NCBI GenBank assembly: GCA_021812985.1 | Contig: JAKAMG010000005.1 | Span: 69,280-133,279 of the forward strand | Source of the DNA: Bacteroidota bacterium | GTDB taxonomy: Bacteria; Bacteroidota; Ignavibacteria; Kryptoniales; JAKASW01 | Length of the DNA stretch: 64,000 bases | Reading direction: 5' to 3' | Translations under genes and position numbers: made by a program | Shown here: positions 26,546 through 35,690 of the stretch, one piece after another | How the letters are laid out: each line of letters starts with the position of its first letter | How positions within the stretch are numbered: the stretch's first letter is position 1 | The notes under the pieces: generated by a model | Seen by the model: only the letters and a program-made list of their open reading frames with translations | Databases searched by the model: none | Told to the model about the DNA's origin: nothing

Positions 26546-28825
26546 TCACTTCATCGCGCTCATTGACGGTGGAGCATCTTCAGGCAGACTTCCCCATGAC
26601 TTGTTCGGCCTCGGCCCCATCTTTAGCTCGAGAGTCCCCCCCTTCTCTATCTCCTTCTGGGTGAACCATGGCTTGGAGAGAGGGGAGCCGTTCAGCAGGG
26701 CGGACTGAATGTACTTGTTCTGTCTCGACACGTCGACCGCTTTTACCGTAAAGGTCCTTCCTCCTTGCAGATGTACCACCGTCTTTGAGAAGAGTGGGCT
26801 GCCTATCACATAGTACGGATTGCCCGGGCAGAATGGATAGAATCCCATCGCCGAGAAGACGTACCATGATCCCATGGCCCCCTGATCGTCATCGCCAGGA
26901 AGCCCGAGCGGCGCATCATTGTACCACACGTCCATGATTTCTCTCAGCATTTTCTGAGACTTCCACGGCTCTCCGGCAAAATCGTACATGTACGCGATCG
27001 GAAAACTCGGTTCGTTCCCCTGCGCGTAGTCGCCGATAAGACCTGACTGATCGGGGAATTTCCCGAGGAAGACCCACTTGGACCCGTCGTATCCAGCCTC
27101 GAATAGAGAGTCGAGCTTCTGGAGAAATTGCCTGCGTCCTCCAAAGAGATCGATGAGTCCCGCGACGTCATGCTGGACGTTGAACGTCCAGACCCAGGAA
27201 TTGCACTCCGCAAAATAGTCGCGCCCCCCCGGTCCACTCGGCAGGACGGGGTTGAAATCCCTGACCCAGTCGCCGTCAGCAGACCTGGGCGCCATGAAAC
27301 CGATTGACTTATCGAAGACGTTCCTGTAGTTCCCCGCCATCTTCGAAAACATCTCATAGTCTTCCTTGTGGCCGAGCGCCTTCGCCATCTGGGCAACGCA
27401 CCAGTCATCGTACGCGGCCTCAAGCGTTACCGAGACGGCCTGTCTCCTTTCGAACGGGGCAACCGCGGGATTAGTCTCTTCCTCTCCATACTTTAGCGCC
27501 GGAAAGAATCCCTTCTCCAAATAAACTTTTCCGAGGTCGGTCATCGGTCCCCTCTTCCAGGGAAGCATCGTCCCGTGCAACGCCTGGTATTTCATTCCTT
27601 CATAGGCCTTCTCGACGTCGAAATTTCGGTATCCCTTGAAATACGCATCCGCTATGACTTCATCCGCATGATTTCCGATCATCGCGGCGAATTCACCCCA
27701 CACCCTCGGGAAGGATGGCATCCAGCCCCATTGTTGGTACATCCTGACGAGAGACTGGATCATGTCCTCCTGCTGGCCCGGGTTGAGAAGGAGCTGGAGT
27801 GGATGTTCGCACCTGAACGTGTCCCACATCTGGTCATTCGTGTAGAAGTCTCTCCCATTGCTGTCATGGACCTTGTGGTCGTAACCGCTGTAGTACCTCC
27901 CGTCCTCCGTAACGTTCATCATGTTCTGCTCGGCTCGGTAGAGTGAGCTGTAGAATATGGCCCTTTGTTTCTCCGTTCCTCCCTGAATCTCAATCTTGCC
28001 GAGGACCTTGTTCCACGCGTCCCTCGTCTCCTTCTCTCTCAGCCCAAAGTTCCACCCCTCTATCGCCTCATTCAGGTTCTTCTCCGCCTGACCGAAGCTG
28101 ATGAAGGAGAGCCCTACCTTCGCCATCACAACATGGTCTTTCTCTCCGGAGAAAGCAAGCGTGAAGGCGTGGCCGCTGCCGCTCACTCGTGTCGCGGTAT
28201 CGGGAACGCCCCCGAATTTCCACGACACGGTTTCTGTGATCGGTCTGGAGAATTCGATGACGAAGAAATACGGCACACCTTCTAATTGGACACTCCCCCG
28301 TATTACTGTCGGAGACACTATTTGCATCTCCCCGTCATTCGGCATAAGGACGCTGATACGGCGGCTGACGCCCGACGGATAGTCAATCTTGTAGAAGATT
28401 GCGAAGTGGCCGACGGTGTAAGAGACGGTCGTATTGTAATCCTCGAGGAGTCCCTTGTAAAAGTACGGCGTTCGTGTCTCGAAGTCGCGGTCAAAAGAAG
28501 AGGCCAGGCTGTCCGGGGAGGTAGTGACCCCGCCTGTAGAGGGCATAATCGTCACCCCCCCCGCGGGAAAGCCATAGATCTTTGTCGCAAGATACGAATC
28601 GTTAAGACCCGGATTGAGGACGGGCGAGACCTGAGGGTAGCCGTGCGGAAGCTGTACCATCGATCTCGTGGTTGAGAGGAGCATGCTCACTCCGCCAATG
28701 TCGGTATTAACGTAGTCGACAGGAGCCTTCTTCTCCTGTCCCCTGGCGGCCGGTGCGAGAAGAGCAGCGATGAACATTATGGCAATAAATGATTTCGCAA
28801 CACGATCATCCCGATATGATTTCAT
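26546..28825 (-). CDS. GH92 exo-alpha-mannosidase
   Basis: This 759-residue protein has a signal peptide (ends A-R-G-Q, about 30). GH92 enzymes are calcium-dependent exo-alpha-mannosidases of N-glycans and yeast mannan. Diagnostic blocks are YVNTDIGG, DQMWDTFRCEHPL, AAYDDWCVAQMAKALG, GNEPSFPIAYMYDFAG and PGDDDQGAMGSWYVFSAMGFYP near the C-terminus, where the catalytic acidic residues of the family lie. The ATG at 28825 is preceded by GGAG. It follows GH89 by 71 bp and is the end of that unit. There is no type IX tail, so it is periplasmic or exported by another route. The alpha-linkage cannot be read from sequence. Confidence 0.9.
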   Translation of the reverse strand: MKSYRDDRVAKSFIAIMFIAALLAPAARGQEKKAPVDYVNTDIGGVSMLLSTTRSMVQLPHGYPQVSPVLNPGLNDSYLATKIYGFPAGGVTIMPSTGGVTTSPDSLASSFDRDFETRTPYFYKGLLEDYNTTVSYTVGHFAIFYKIDYPSGVSRRISVLMPNDGEMQIVSPTVIRGSVQLEGVPYFFVIEFSRPITETVSWKFGGVPDTATRVSGSGHAFTLAFSGEKDHVVMAKVGLSFISFGQAEKNLNEAIEGWNFGLREKETRDAWNKVLGKIEIQGGTEKQRAIFYSSLYRAEQNMMNVTEDGRYYSGYDHKVHDSNGRDFYTNDQMWDTFRCEHPLQLLLNPGQQEDMIQSLVRMYQQWGWMPSFPRVWGEFAAMIGNHADEVIADAYFKGYRNFDVEKAYEGMKYQALHGTMLPWKRGPMTDLGKVYLEKGFFPALKYGEEETNPAVAPFERRQAVSVTLEAAYDDWCVAQMAKALGHKEDYEMFSKMAGNYRNVFDKSIGFMAPRSADGDWVRDFNPVLPSGPGGRDYFAECNSWVWTFNVQHDVAGLIDLFGGRRQFLQKLDSLFEAGYDGSKWVFLGKFPDQSGLIGDYAQGNEPSFPIAYMYDFAGEPWKSQKMLREIMDVWYNDAPLGLPGDDDQGAMGSWYVFSAMGFYPFCPGNPYYVIGSPLFSKTVVHLQGGRTFTVKAVDVSRQNKYIQSALLNGSPLSKPWFTQKEIEKGGTLELKMGPRPNKSWGSLPEDAPPSMSAMK

Positions 28826-28896
28826 AATTCTCCGTTCTCCAAATCAGGCCCGGCTGGATTTCTGATTCGCCGCGGCGGTTAATTCAACTATCAAAT

Positions 28897-31071
28897 TTAC
28901 TTTGCAAGAATTTCCCTGCAATCACTGACCAGTTTCTTCGCGAACTCCACCGGATTATCCGGAGCGGTGGTATCGAATCGGTGCGTAGGCGTATCGATCC
29001 ATTTCATCTCCCATGAGTGAATGTCAAAAGGGGCTCCGGTGCTCAGACTATCCGCGAATCTTTTCCAGCGTTGCATGTAGTATCCGTCAATCAAACCGCT
29101 CCACTCCTTGGCGGCATACTCCGACAGATTTGGACCTCCCCAGACAGTTATCTGCAGCTTGGCATTCTGTTCGTAGTAATCCTTAGCGCGTCTGGTCGAT
29201 CCCCATTCCCTGGCAAAATCCACCCATCGCTTCAAGCGATATAGGGGGTGCGCGTTAAGCAACTTGTCTATTCTCGGAAGTATTCTGAAGGCCTCGGCGA
29301 ATGCTCTGTCGCGGGCGGCCGCATCTCCCGCTGCCTGAGCCTGAACCGCCTTGTTTAGGAGTGAATCCGCCGTGTTGCCGGCATACTGCGCAGCGATCTC
29401 GATTGCGTCGTCAGTGTAAAGCTGGCTGTGCCGGATCGAGTCTGAGCACGAGAGGAACAGGTACGCGGCGGAGTCAAAGTCCGCGGATTCGAGTCCGCTT
29501 TCATACGGATGAAGTTCGGGACCGCGCTGGTAGAAGAACAATGGCGCTCCCATGGAACTCGAGTAAACCGATTTCAAGAGGTACCGCCACGCGAGCTTCA
29601 TGTTTTGTGGGAGGGCGCCGTATCTGGACAGCGCATAGTCGTCGACCCAATTCCCGATTTCGACCCGGTTGCCCGTCCAGCACATGTCGGTCAGAAGCTC
29701 ATACACCGCCTCGTTGTTCTCGGTCCCTTCCGGCGAGATTCCGAATCCCACCAGTTTTCCGTGGTTCGGGTCTGAGAGCATATCCACAGGGTCCTTCGCG
29801 TAGAACGGCAGGTTGCCAAACATCTGATTATGTCCGCCAAAGTTGTGTATGATGCTGTAAATCCATTCCTTTCCGAAGAACGAGTCGAGATTCTTCCAGC
29901 CGTGGAACGATTCGTTCGCGAGGTCGATTATGATCATCCGGTCGTTGGGAACGTCCTTGAGGAACGCCCTGACCGAGGGGACATCCCAGAAGTTCTTGTC
30001 ATTGCCGAAGAGCCACCCCTGCATCACCCACACCCCATTAGGATCTCCAGCGGTTATTGAATTGTAAATTGCGCGTCCGAAATCAGACAACTCCTTATAC
30101 CGGTTTTGTGGCGTGACCGGCACGGTCATTTCATTGAACGCGTCGGCAAGATAGAAATGGGTGTAACCATACATCTTCCGGTATTCACGTATGAACTTCC
30201 GGCCGATTTCAGGGAAAGCAGCAGAGAGAGGCGAAAGCATGTAGGTTCCGTCGTCAGGCGAAAACCCGTCCCACGGTTTCATCGAAATGATGTCCGACTT
30301 CGGATAGAGTTTGCTCGCGGCTTTCGGGATGTAGCCGGAGAAACCGGGGACAACCGGACTCATTCCCAGTTCCCTCATCCTGTTTAAGATCTTCTTCTGA
30401 AGCGCTTCGCTCTTCTCAATGTACTCTTGAGGAAGCGGTCCGGCGTGACGGTCCACATTGCCCATCCTGTTCCATGGCAGGAAGGCCGGGCCCGTGAAAA
30501 AGGCAGCGAGATCCTTATCGGTCAGCCCTATATCTTTCCACACCTTTTGCCAGACAGCCTCCTGTCCCACCATGGCGAGTGGCATGTTTATACCGTGGAG
30601 CGCCATCCAGTCGATCTCTCTCTGCCACTGCTTCCAATCCCAAAAAGGAGTGGTGTACCCGAATGCACAGACGTTATAGTAGAGCCTGTACTCGTACGGC
30701 GATGAAACCCGGTGGGGCGCGAAGTCAGGAAGTCGCTTGGGAAGGTTCATGTGCTCCCCTTCCCATGTGAACTGGCTGTGTGTCGCTTCCCGGAGATAGA
30801 AGTACACACCGCGCGTAAGGGCAATCGCGCTCGTGCCTCGCACTGTGACGACGCCCTTGGTCGCCTCGACCTCGAACGCGTCTCTGCCATCCGCCTCTTT
30901 CATCAGTTCGAGGCGGAAGTCGTTCCGATACGACGGGAGCACGCGGCCAATCACGCCGTAGGCCGCCCTCACTTCACCCGACTTCCCGCCGGAGGAAGAT
31001 TCTGCCCGCAATCCGACGGCGGACATCAGGACTATTAGAGCGACTAAAGACGGAATAAATCGTTTTCTCAT
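28897..31071 (-). CDS. GH89 alpha-N-acetylglucosaminidase
   Basis: The protein has 724 residues from the ATG at 31071 (GAGGAG upstream; the open frame extends 11 codons further). It has a signal peptide (about 1-23). Its sequence matches the NAGLU/GH89 family that releases terminal alpha-GlcNAc from heparan-type or mucin-type glycans. Conserved blocks are YRLYYNVCAFGYT, FWDWKQWQREIDWMALHG, the proposed acid ADAFNE (Glu314) and the nucleophile block ISPEGTENNEAVYEL (Glu449). It is followed by GH92 and faces a divergent GH2 gene. Free-living bacteria also carry GH89, so host glycans are not implied; extracellular or plant glycoproteins are equally possible. Confidence 0.9.
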   Translation of the reverse strand: MRKRFIPSLVALIVLMSAVGLRAESSSGGKSGEVRAAYGVIGRVLPSYRNDFRLELMKEADGRDAFEVEATKGVVTVRGTSAIALTRGVYFYLREATHSQFTWEGEHMNLPKRLPDFAPHRVSSPYEYRLYYNVCAFGYTTPFWDWKQWQREIDWMALHGINMPLAMVGQEAVWQKVWKDIGLTDKDLAAFFTGPAFLPWNRMGNVDRHAGPLPQEYIEKSEALQKKILNRMRELGMSPVVPGFSGYIPKAASKLYPKSDIISMKPWDGFSPDDGTYMLSPLSAAFPEIGRKFIREYRKMYGYTHFYLADAFNEMTVPVTPQNRYKELSDFGRAIYNSITAGDPNGVWVMQGWLFGNDKNFWDVPSVRAFLKDVPNDRMIIIDLANESFHGWKNLDSFFGKEWIYSIIHNFGGHNQMFGNLPFYAKDPVDMLSDPNHGKLVGFGISPEGTENNEAVYELLTDMCWTGNRVEIGNWVDDYALSRYGALPQNMKLAWRYLLKSVYSSSMGAPLFFYQRGPELHPYESGLESADFDSAAYLFLSCSDSIRHSQLYTDDAIEIAAQYAGNTADSLLNKAVQAQAAGDAAARDRAFAEAFRILPRIDKLLNAHPLYRLKRWVDFAREWGSTRRAKDYYEQNAKLQITVWGGPNLSEYAAKEWSGLIDGYYMQRWKRFADSLSTGAPFDIHSWEMKWIDTPTHRFDTTAPDNPVEFAKKLVSDCREILAK

Positions 31072-31484
31072 ATCAAACTCTCCTCGATTGGCGAATGGAT
31101 CCATATGAACGAAGCATGGCTACATTTTGCGCGGGCCCGCCAATCCACCCTATGAACTTAATCCGGTCGCTGGTGGTACTGCGGGTTCGGAGCGGCGGCT
31201 TCACCGACGCTCGACGAGCAAAACAATTCCAATAAATGTACAAATTCAGCGCCTCAGTCGAAAGCTTCGAGCGAACGTTTATCATTCCTAGTTCGCGCAA
31301 TCGTGGGGGAACAGCACCCGACTACCCTTGCCAATGCGTCCGCGGAAGGCTAACTTTGCATTGGCAATTATCAGTGGAACTCACGTCACGCGATTGAGCA
31401 TCCGCATTCAATCTTGGCTTCGTGAGGGGCTTGCGTTCCCCGAACTATCCTACGATTTAACATCGAATCAAGGACCATAGGACA
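31072..31484. promoter_or_regulatory. Divergent promoter region between GH89 and GH2 with a 10-bp inverted repeat
   Basis: This 413-bp region separates the minus-strand GH89/GH92 unit from the plus-strand GH2 gene. A perfect inverted repeat TTGCCAATGC (31328-31337) and GCATTGGCAA (31358-31367) is separated by 20 bases, a spacing of about three helical turns centre to centre. It lies between the two transcription directions, as expected for a shared regulator site. No clear -35/-10 pair was found. A sequence AACTTAATCCGGT at 31155-31167 resembles the LacI-type site with one extra base, but is not convincing. Confidence 0.45.
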
Positions 31485-34160
31485 ATGGACAATAAGACAG
31501 GTTTACTCCTCACGCTTCTCCTTCTCTTGTTTGGAGCTTCGGGCTGCGTGCCATCATATCTTCTCACAGGCGGGACGCCCGCGGTCAATCCGCGAACAAC
31601 GAGCGAACTCGATTCAGGATGGGTATGCGCAAATATGAAGGACGCCGGCTCGAACGGGAGCGATCTGTCCCTGACGACTCACGCACTGCGCGGCTGGCGC
31701 CCCGCAACTGTTCCGGGCACGGTTCTCACAACGCTCCTGAACGACAGCCTCATACCTGACCCATTCTACGGAATGAACAACGAGAAGATTCCCGATATCT
31801 ACAACACCGGACGCGACTATTACACTTACTGGTTCGTCAAAGATTTTCACGAGGCTCCTCCTAAAGAGGGCGAAGAGGTATGGCTCCGTTTCCGCGGCGT
31901 TAACTACGGATGTGATATCTACATGAACGGTCACAAGGTTAATCCCGAGACACACTATGGCATGTATCTGCGGCAGACATATAACGTCACGCCGTACCTG
32001 TCCGGGGATGGCGACAACAGGGTGGCGGTTATCGTTTATCCGCCTGACCCGGTCGGTAACCCGAACGGCGGCCAGGGGGGCGACGGGACGATAGCGCACG
32101 GCGTCGCCAACCAGTACGTCGCCGGGTGGGACTGGATACAGCCGATACGCGACCGCAACACAGGGATTTGGGACAAGGTCACCCTCGTTAGAACGGGAAA
32201 GGTGTATATAAGGTATCCTCACGTGATCACGATCGTTCCGGGGAGGAGATTCCCTGAGGGCAGGCAGGCACCCGCAATCATCAGGGCCAGCATGGACGTC
32301 GAAAACCCCACCAACCATGAAATCAGCGGCATCGCGACATACACGATAGGCGGAAACACGATAAGCGAAGAGATTTCAATCAGTCCGAAAACAACCCGGA
32401 AAGTTCAGTTCGCCGACTACGCGCTTCAAAATCCGAGACTGTGGTGGCCGAACGGTTACGGCCAACAGCCCCTTTACGACGTTATCTTCAGGTTTGAGGA
32501 TGGCGGTAAGACCCTTGATCAGTCGGAGGTGACGACCGGGATACGCGAGATAGACACGAGGTGGAACAGCCACACCAGAAGCAGAGAAGTGCATGTCAAC
32601 GGACAGAAGATATTCATAAAGGGAGCCGACTGGATCACGTCAGACGCCATGCTCCGCTTCTCCCCGGAGAGGTACGATGCAGAGATAAGATTCCATCGAG
32701 ACATGAACGTCAACCTCATCCGGATCTGGGGGGGAAGCCTGACCGAGAGGCCGGAATTCTACGCCGCCTGCGACAAGTACGGGATACTCGTCTTCCAGGA
32801 TTTCTGGATGTCGGGCGACTGCAACGGAAAGTGGTTCGACCCGAAAAAGAAAGACGACCAGTGGACGAGAAGGAAATACCCCGACGACCACGCCCTCTTC
32901 CTGAAGTCCGTCGCGGACCAGGTTAGAATGCTCCGGAACCATCCTTCGCTGGCTTTTTACTGCGGGGGAAACGAGATACCTCCCCCTCAGGACATACTCG
33001 TCGCGATGCAGGACTCACTCCTCCCTTCTCTCGACAGCACGAGGTACTTCTTCACTTATTCAAACGTTGACAGCATGTCCTACAACGATCTTGGAGGGAA
33101 CGGTGACGGCGTCTACCACATCGAGCCGGTGGAATACTTCTGGCGGCACCGCTCCTATCCCTTCAATTCGGAGATAGGTTCCGTGGGAATGGGAGATTAC
33201 CAATCGCTCGAGCGCTTCATTCCACCGCAGGACCTCGTGATTCCTGACAACAACTGGATGACACTCGATTCTGTCTGGAGATATCACAAGTATCTCGGAT
33301 ACGGTAACCACATCGAGGCCTACGGCACCCCCTCCGACCTCAGGGAGTACGCCGAAGACGCCCAGCTCGTAAATTACGACCAGTATCGAGGCCTCATGGA
33401 GGGACACATTGACCACATGTGGGACTGGTACACCGGCGTTATCATTTGGAAGACCCAGAATCCCTGGACGGCTCTTCGAGGCCAGATGTACGACTACTAC
33501 CTTGACCCTAACGCCGGTTTGTACGGGCTCCACCATGCCAACGAGGCGCTACACGTAATGTACGACCCCCTGGACGGGATGATCACGATCGCGAACCACA
33601 CTTTCTCTCCGTACCACGATGTAATGGTGCAGGTAAAGGCATTTGACATTTGGGGACAAGACTCTACGATACTGCAGTGGATAGTCGAGATCAGCCCGAC
33701 TTCGATACTCAAGATTTATCCGGTCAAGAAGGTGCTCGACAAGCTCTTTGCCGAGCGAGGGGGATTCCTGTCGATGCGCCTCATAGATTCATCCAGGAAG
33801 GTTCTAAGCGATAACCTGTACTGGTTTCCTGATTCGACCGGGAGATACAGCGGGCTTCAGCAAATGGGAAAGGCATCCATGAGCGCGGAAGCAGTCAGGA
33901 CGGGCGACGGCCGCATCGCGGTTACTCTTCGTAACCCGTCCGGCGGGCCGATAGCGTTCTTCAATCGGATTTCGCTTGTCGATTCGCTGACGAGAAAGCG
34001 CATTCTGCCTGTCTTCTACAGCGATAACTATGTTTCGGTTCTTCCGGGTGAGGAAAAGACAGTCTACATTGACCCATCTGACGTGAAGAAGGAATCGGAA
34101 TCGGCCGAAGTCTCGGTAAAAGGATGGAACGTGGCGACGCAGTATCTAGAGATACGATAG
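31485..34160 (+). CDS. GH2 lipoprotein, beta-mannosidase / exo-beta-glucosaminidase type
   Basis: This is the only plus-strand gene: an 891-residue protein with a lipobox (F-G-A-S-G-C, Cys21), so a lipoprotein anchored in a membrane. GH2 order is seen: sugar-binding jelly roll (about 45-220: DFHEAPPKEGEEVWLRFRG, GVNYGCDIYMNG), Ig-like domain, and TIM barrel (RIWGGSLTERPEFYAACDKYG). The acid/base is Glu497 in CGGNE and the nucleophile probably Glu563 in NSEIGS. A C-terminal beta domain follows. The domain pattern is closest to beta-mannosidases and exo-beta-D-glucosaminidases. Next to GH92 and GH89, beta-mannosidase action on an N-glycan-like core is attractive but inferred. The start ATG at 31485 has GGAC/AGGA upstream. 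Confidence 0.86.
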   Translation: MDNKTGLLLTLLLLLFGASGCVPSYLLTGGTPAVNPRTTSELDSGWVCANMKDAGSNGSDLSLTTHALRGWRPATVPGTVLTTLLNDSLIPDPFYGMNNEKIPDIYNTGRDYYTYWFVKDFHEAPPKEGEEVWLRFRGVNYGCDIYMNGHKVNPETHYGMYLRQTYNVTPYLSGDGDNRVAVIVYPPDPVGNPNGGQGGDGTIAHGVANQYVAGWDWIQPIRDRNTGIWDKVTLVRTGKVYIRYPHVITIVPGRRFPEGRQAPAIIRASMDVENPTNHEISGIATYTIGGNTISEEISISPKTTRKVQFADYALQNPRLWWPNGYGQQPLYDVIFRFEDGGKTLDQSEVTTGIREIDTRWNSHTRSREVHVNGQKIFIKGADWITSDAMLRFSPERYDAEIRFHRDMNVNLIRIWGGSLTERPEFYAACDKYGILVFQDFWMSGDCNGKWFDPKKKDDQWTRRKYPDDHALFLKSVADQVRMLRNHPSLAFYCGGNEIPPPQDILVAMQDSLLPSLDSTRYFFTYSNVDSMSYNDLGGNGDGVYHIEPVEYFWRHRSYPFNSEIGSVGMGDYQSLERFIPPQDLVIPDNNWMTLDSVWRYHKYLGYGNHIEAYGTPSDLREYAEDAQLVNYDQYRGLMEGHIDHMWDWYTGVIIWKTQNPWTALRGQMYDYYLDPNAGLYGLHHANEALHVMYDPLDGMITIANHTFSPYHDVMVQVKAFDIWGQDSTILQWIVEISPTSILKIYPVKKVLDKLFAERGGFLSMRLIDSSRKVLSDNLYWFPDSTGRYSGLQQMGKASMSAEAVRTGDGRIAVTLRNPSGGPIAFFNRISLVDSLTRKRILPVFYSDNYVSVLPGEEKTVYIDPSDVKKESESAEVSVKGWNVATQYLEIR

Positions 34161-34188
34161 ATACCGGGTTCTTGCCAACGCCATAAAA

Positions 34189-34223
34189 AATCCGCCCCGG
34201 CAAAAACTTCGTCGGGGCGGATT
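34189..34223 (-). terminator. Intrinsic terminator after the propeller gene (end of second triad unit)
   Basis: A perfect 11-bp GC-rich stem (34189-34199 paired with 34213-34223) with a 13-base loop is followed on the minus strand by a run of six T (34188-34183 side). It ends transcription from the minus-strand unit 42665-34319. On the plus strand it lies 28 bp after GH2 and may also act weakly there, though without a T run. Confidence 0.85.
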
Positions 34224-34318
34224 AACCATTGGGAGAAGCAAACTCCTGACCCTGCCATCTGCCATCCGGAGGCACGCTGAGTCAAGCCATCATCGCGCCT
34301 TCCGAGTGGGACGAAAGG

Positions 34319-35626
34319 TCACTTCATCAATACCATCTTCTTCGTCGAGACATAAGCACCGATCTTCAGCTGACAGAAATACGTGCCGCTCGATAATCTG
34401 GAGGCATCGAAGGTGACGGTGTGTGAGCCAACTGGCTGAACTCCGTCAACGAGCGTCGCGACGTTCTTTCCCAATACGTCAAACACTCTGAGAGTCACAT
34501 CATTTGACGACGAGAGATTGTAGGTTATGTTTGTTGTCGGGTTGAATGGATTCGGGTAATTCTGGTAGAGCCTGAAGCTGTTCGCGACGCTGGACTGCCA
34601 GTGTTCTTTTACCGATGTCACGATTTCGTTCACAGGCCTGCTCCATATCTCTCCACCTGCAGCACCAGCAAATATCCTGGAACCGTTCACCGCGAAGCAA
34701 TAAATATATCCGTCGGTGAGGCCCGTATCTGCGGCCATCCAAGTGGAGCCATCGTTCTCTGAGACGAAGACCCCCTCGCCGGATGTGCCGACAATCAGGT
34801 TAGGATGGATAGCGATAAACGTGTTGATGTAGGTTGTAGTAAGGCCACTATTGGACAACGCCCAGCTGAAACCTCCGTCGGCGCTCTTGTAGACACCCTC
34901 AGTGTTACCTATAAACACATTCGGAGAGTCTGTAGCGATCGCGTTTACGAACAGATTATTAAGACCGGTGTTGCTTTGAGTCCAGATCTGTCCAAGGTCA
35001 TTGGAAATGAAGACCCCTCCGCTCTGACCATATTCATCAGGTCCCGTCCCGGCGAATAGCACCTTCCCCATGACGGCAAGCGTTTTGACGTACATGTCTG
35101 AGAGCCCATTGTTAACCTGGCTCCATGTACGGCCGCTGTCCATGGAAGCATAGACTCCGCCTCCCCAGGTGGCGGTGAACACGGTCGAATCGATGCTGGC
35201 AAATGAGTAGATGTTAGTGTCGGCGAGAGAACTCCCTGCCTTGTTCCAGGAAGCGCCCTGATTCGTAGACGTATAGACTCCGCTTCCCTTCCCGAACACG
35301 CCATAGGTCGCGTTGGAGATATTCCCGTATGCTCCGGCATACAGCACGCCGTTCGAGAAGAGGATCGACATTATGTCTGAATTTGTCATGCCGGAGTCTA
35401 TGTGACTCCAGGTGTTGCCGTTGTCTCTGGAGAGATAGACATTGCCTCCAAGTGTGCCAGCATAGATATCATTTCCGGCCGTCGTCAGGCATGTGACCCT
35501 ACCAGGCAGCGCCCCGTGGCCATAAGGTGGGTCAGGGAGAATGGTTTTGGTCCACTGAGCCAGCCCGCTCGAATAAGCCGTAAACGAAATTGACAGTGCC
35601 AGCATAAGAAAGGAATACTTTTTCAT
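34319..35626 (-). CDS. Type IX-secreted Asp-box (YCF48/sialidase-like) beta-propeller protein
   Basis: The protein has 435 residues from the ATG at 35626 (AGGA upstream; the long open frame beyond has no ribosome site). The signal peptide ends about residue 24 (G-L-A-Q). Six Asp-box repeats are seen (SRDNGNTW, STNQGASW, SMDSGRTW, SNDLGQIW, SADGGFSW, SENDGSTW) spaced by about 45-50 residues, with a seventh weaker blade, forming a BNR/YCF48-type propeller. Residues about 353-435 are a type IX tail (NYPNPFNPTT, then KKMVLMK). No sialidase Arg triad or catalytic Tyr was recognised, so a binding or structural propeller is more likely than a hydrolase. It follows the second triad's PorV-like gene by 64 bp and ends at an intrinsic terminator. 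Confidence 0.83.
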   Translation of the reverse strand: MKKYSFLMLALSISFTAYSSGLAQWTKTILPDPPYGHGALPGRVTCLTTAGNDIYAGTLGGNVYLSRDNGNTWSHIDSGMTNSDIMSILFSNGVLYAGAYGNISNATYGVFGKGSGVYTSTNQGASWNKAGSSLADTNIYSFASIDSTVFTATWGGGVYASMDSGRTWSQVNNGLSDMYVKTLAVMGKVLFAGTGPDEYGQSGGVFISNDLGQIWTQSNTGLNNLFVNAIATDSPNVFIGNTEGVYKSADGGFSWALSNSGLTTTYINTFIAIHPNLIVGTSGEGVFVSENDGSTWMAADTGLTDGYIYCFAVNGSRIFAGAAGGEIWSRPVNEIVTSVKEHWQSSVANSFRLYQNYPNPFNPTTNITYNLSSSNDVTLRVFDVLGKNVATLVDGVQPVGSHTVTFDASRLSSGTYFCQLKIGAYVSTKKMVLMK

Positions 35627-35690
35627 TTTATTGTTCCTGGCTCTTGATTGCGGATTAAGATCTGTAAGAACTTTCATCAACCCGTGCCCT

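Noticed and set aside
31155-31167. AACTTAATCCGGT near the GH89 start
   Set aside because: One extra base breaks the CG-centred core and no promoter lies beside it; probably chance.
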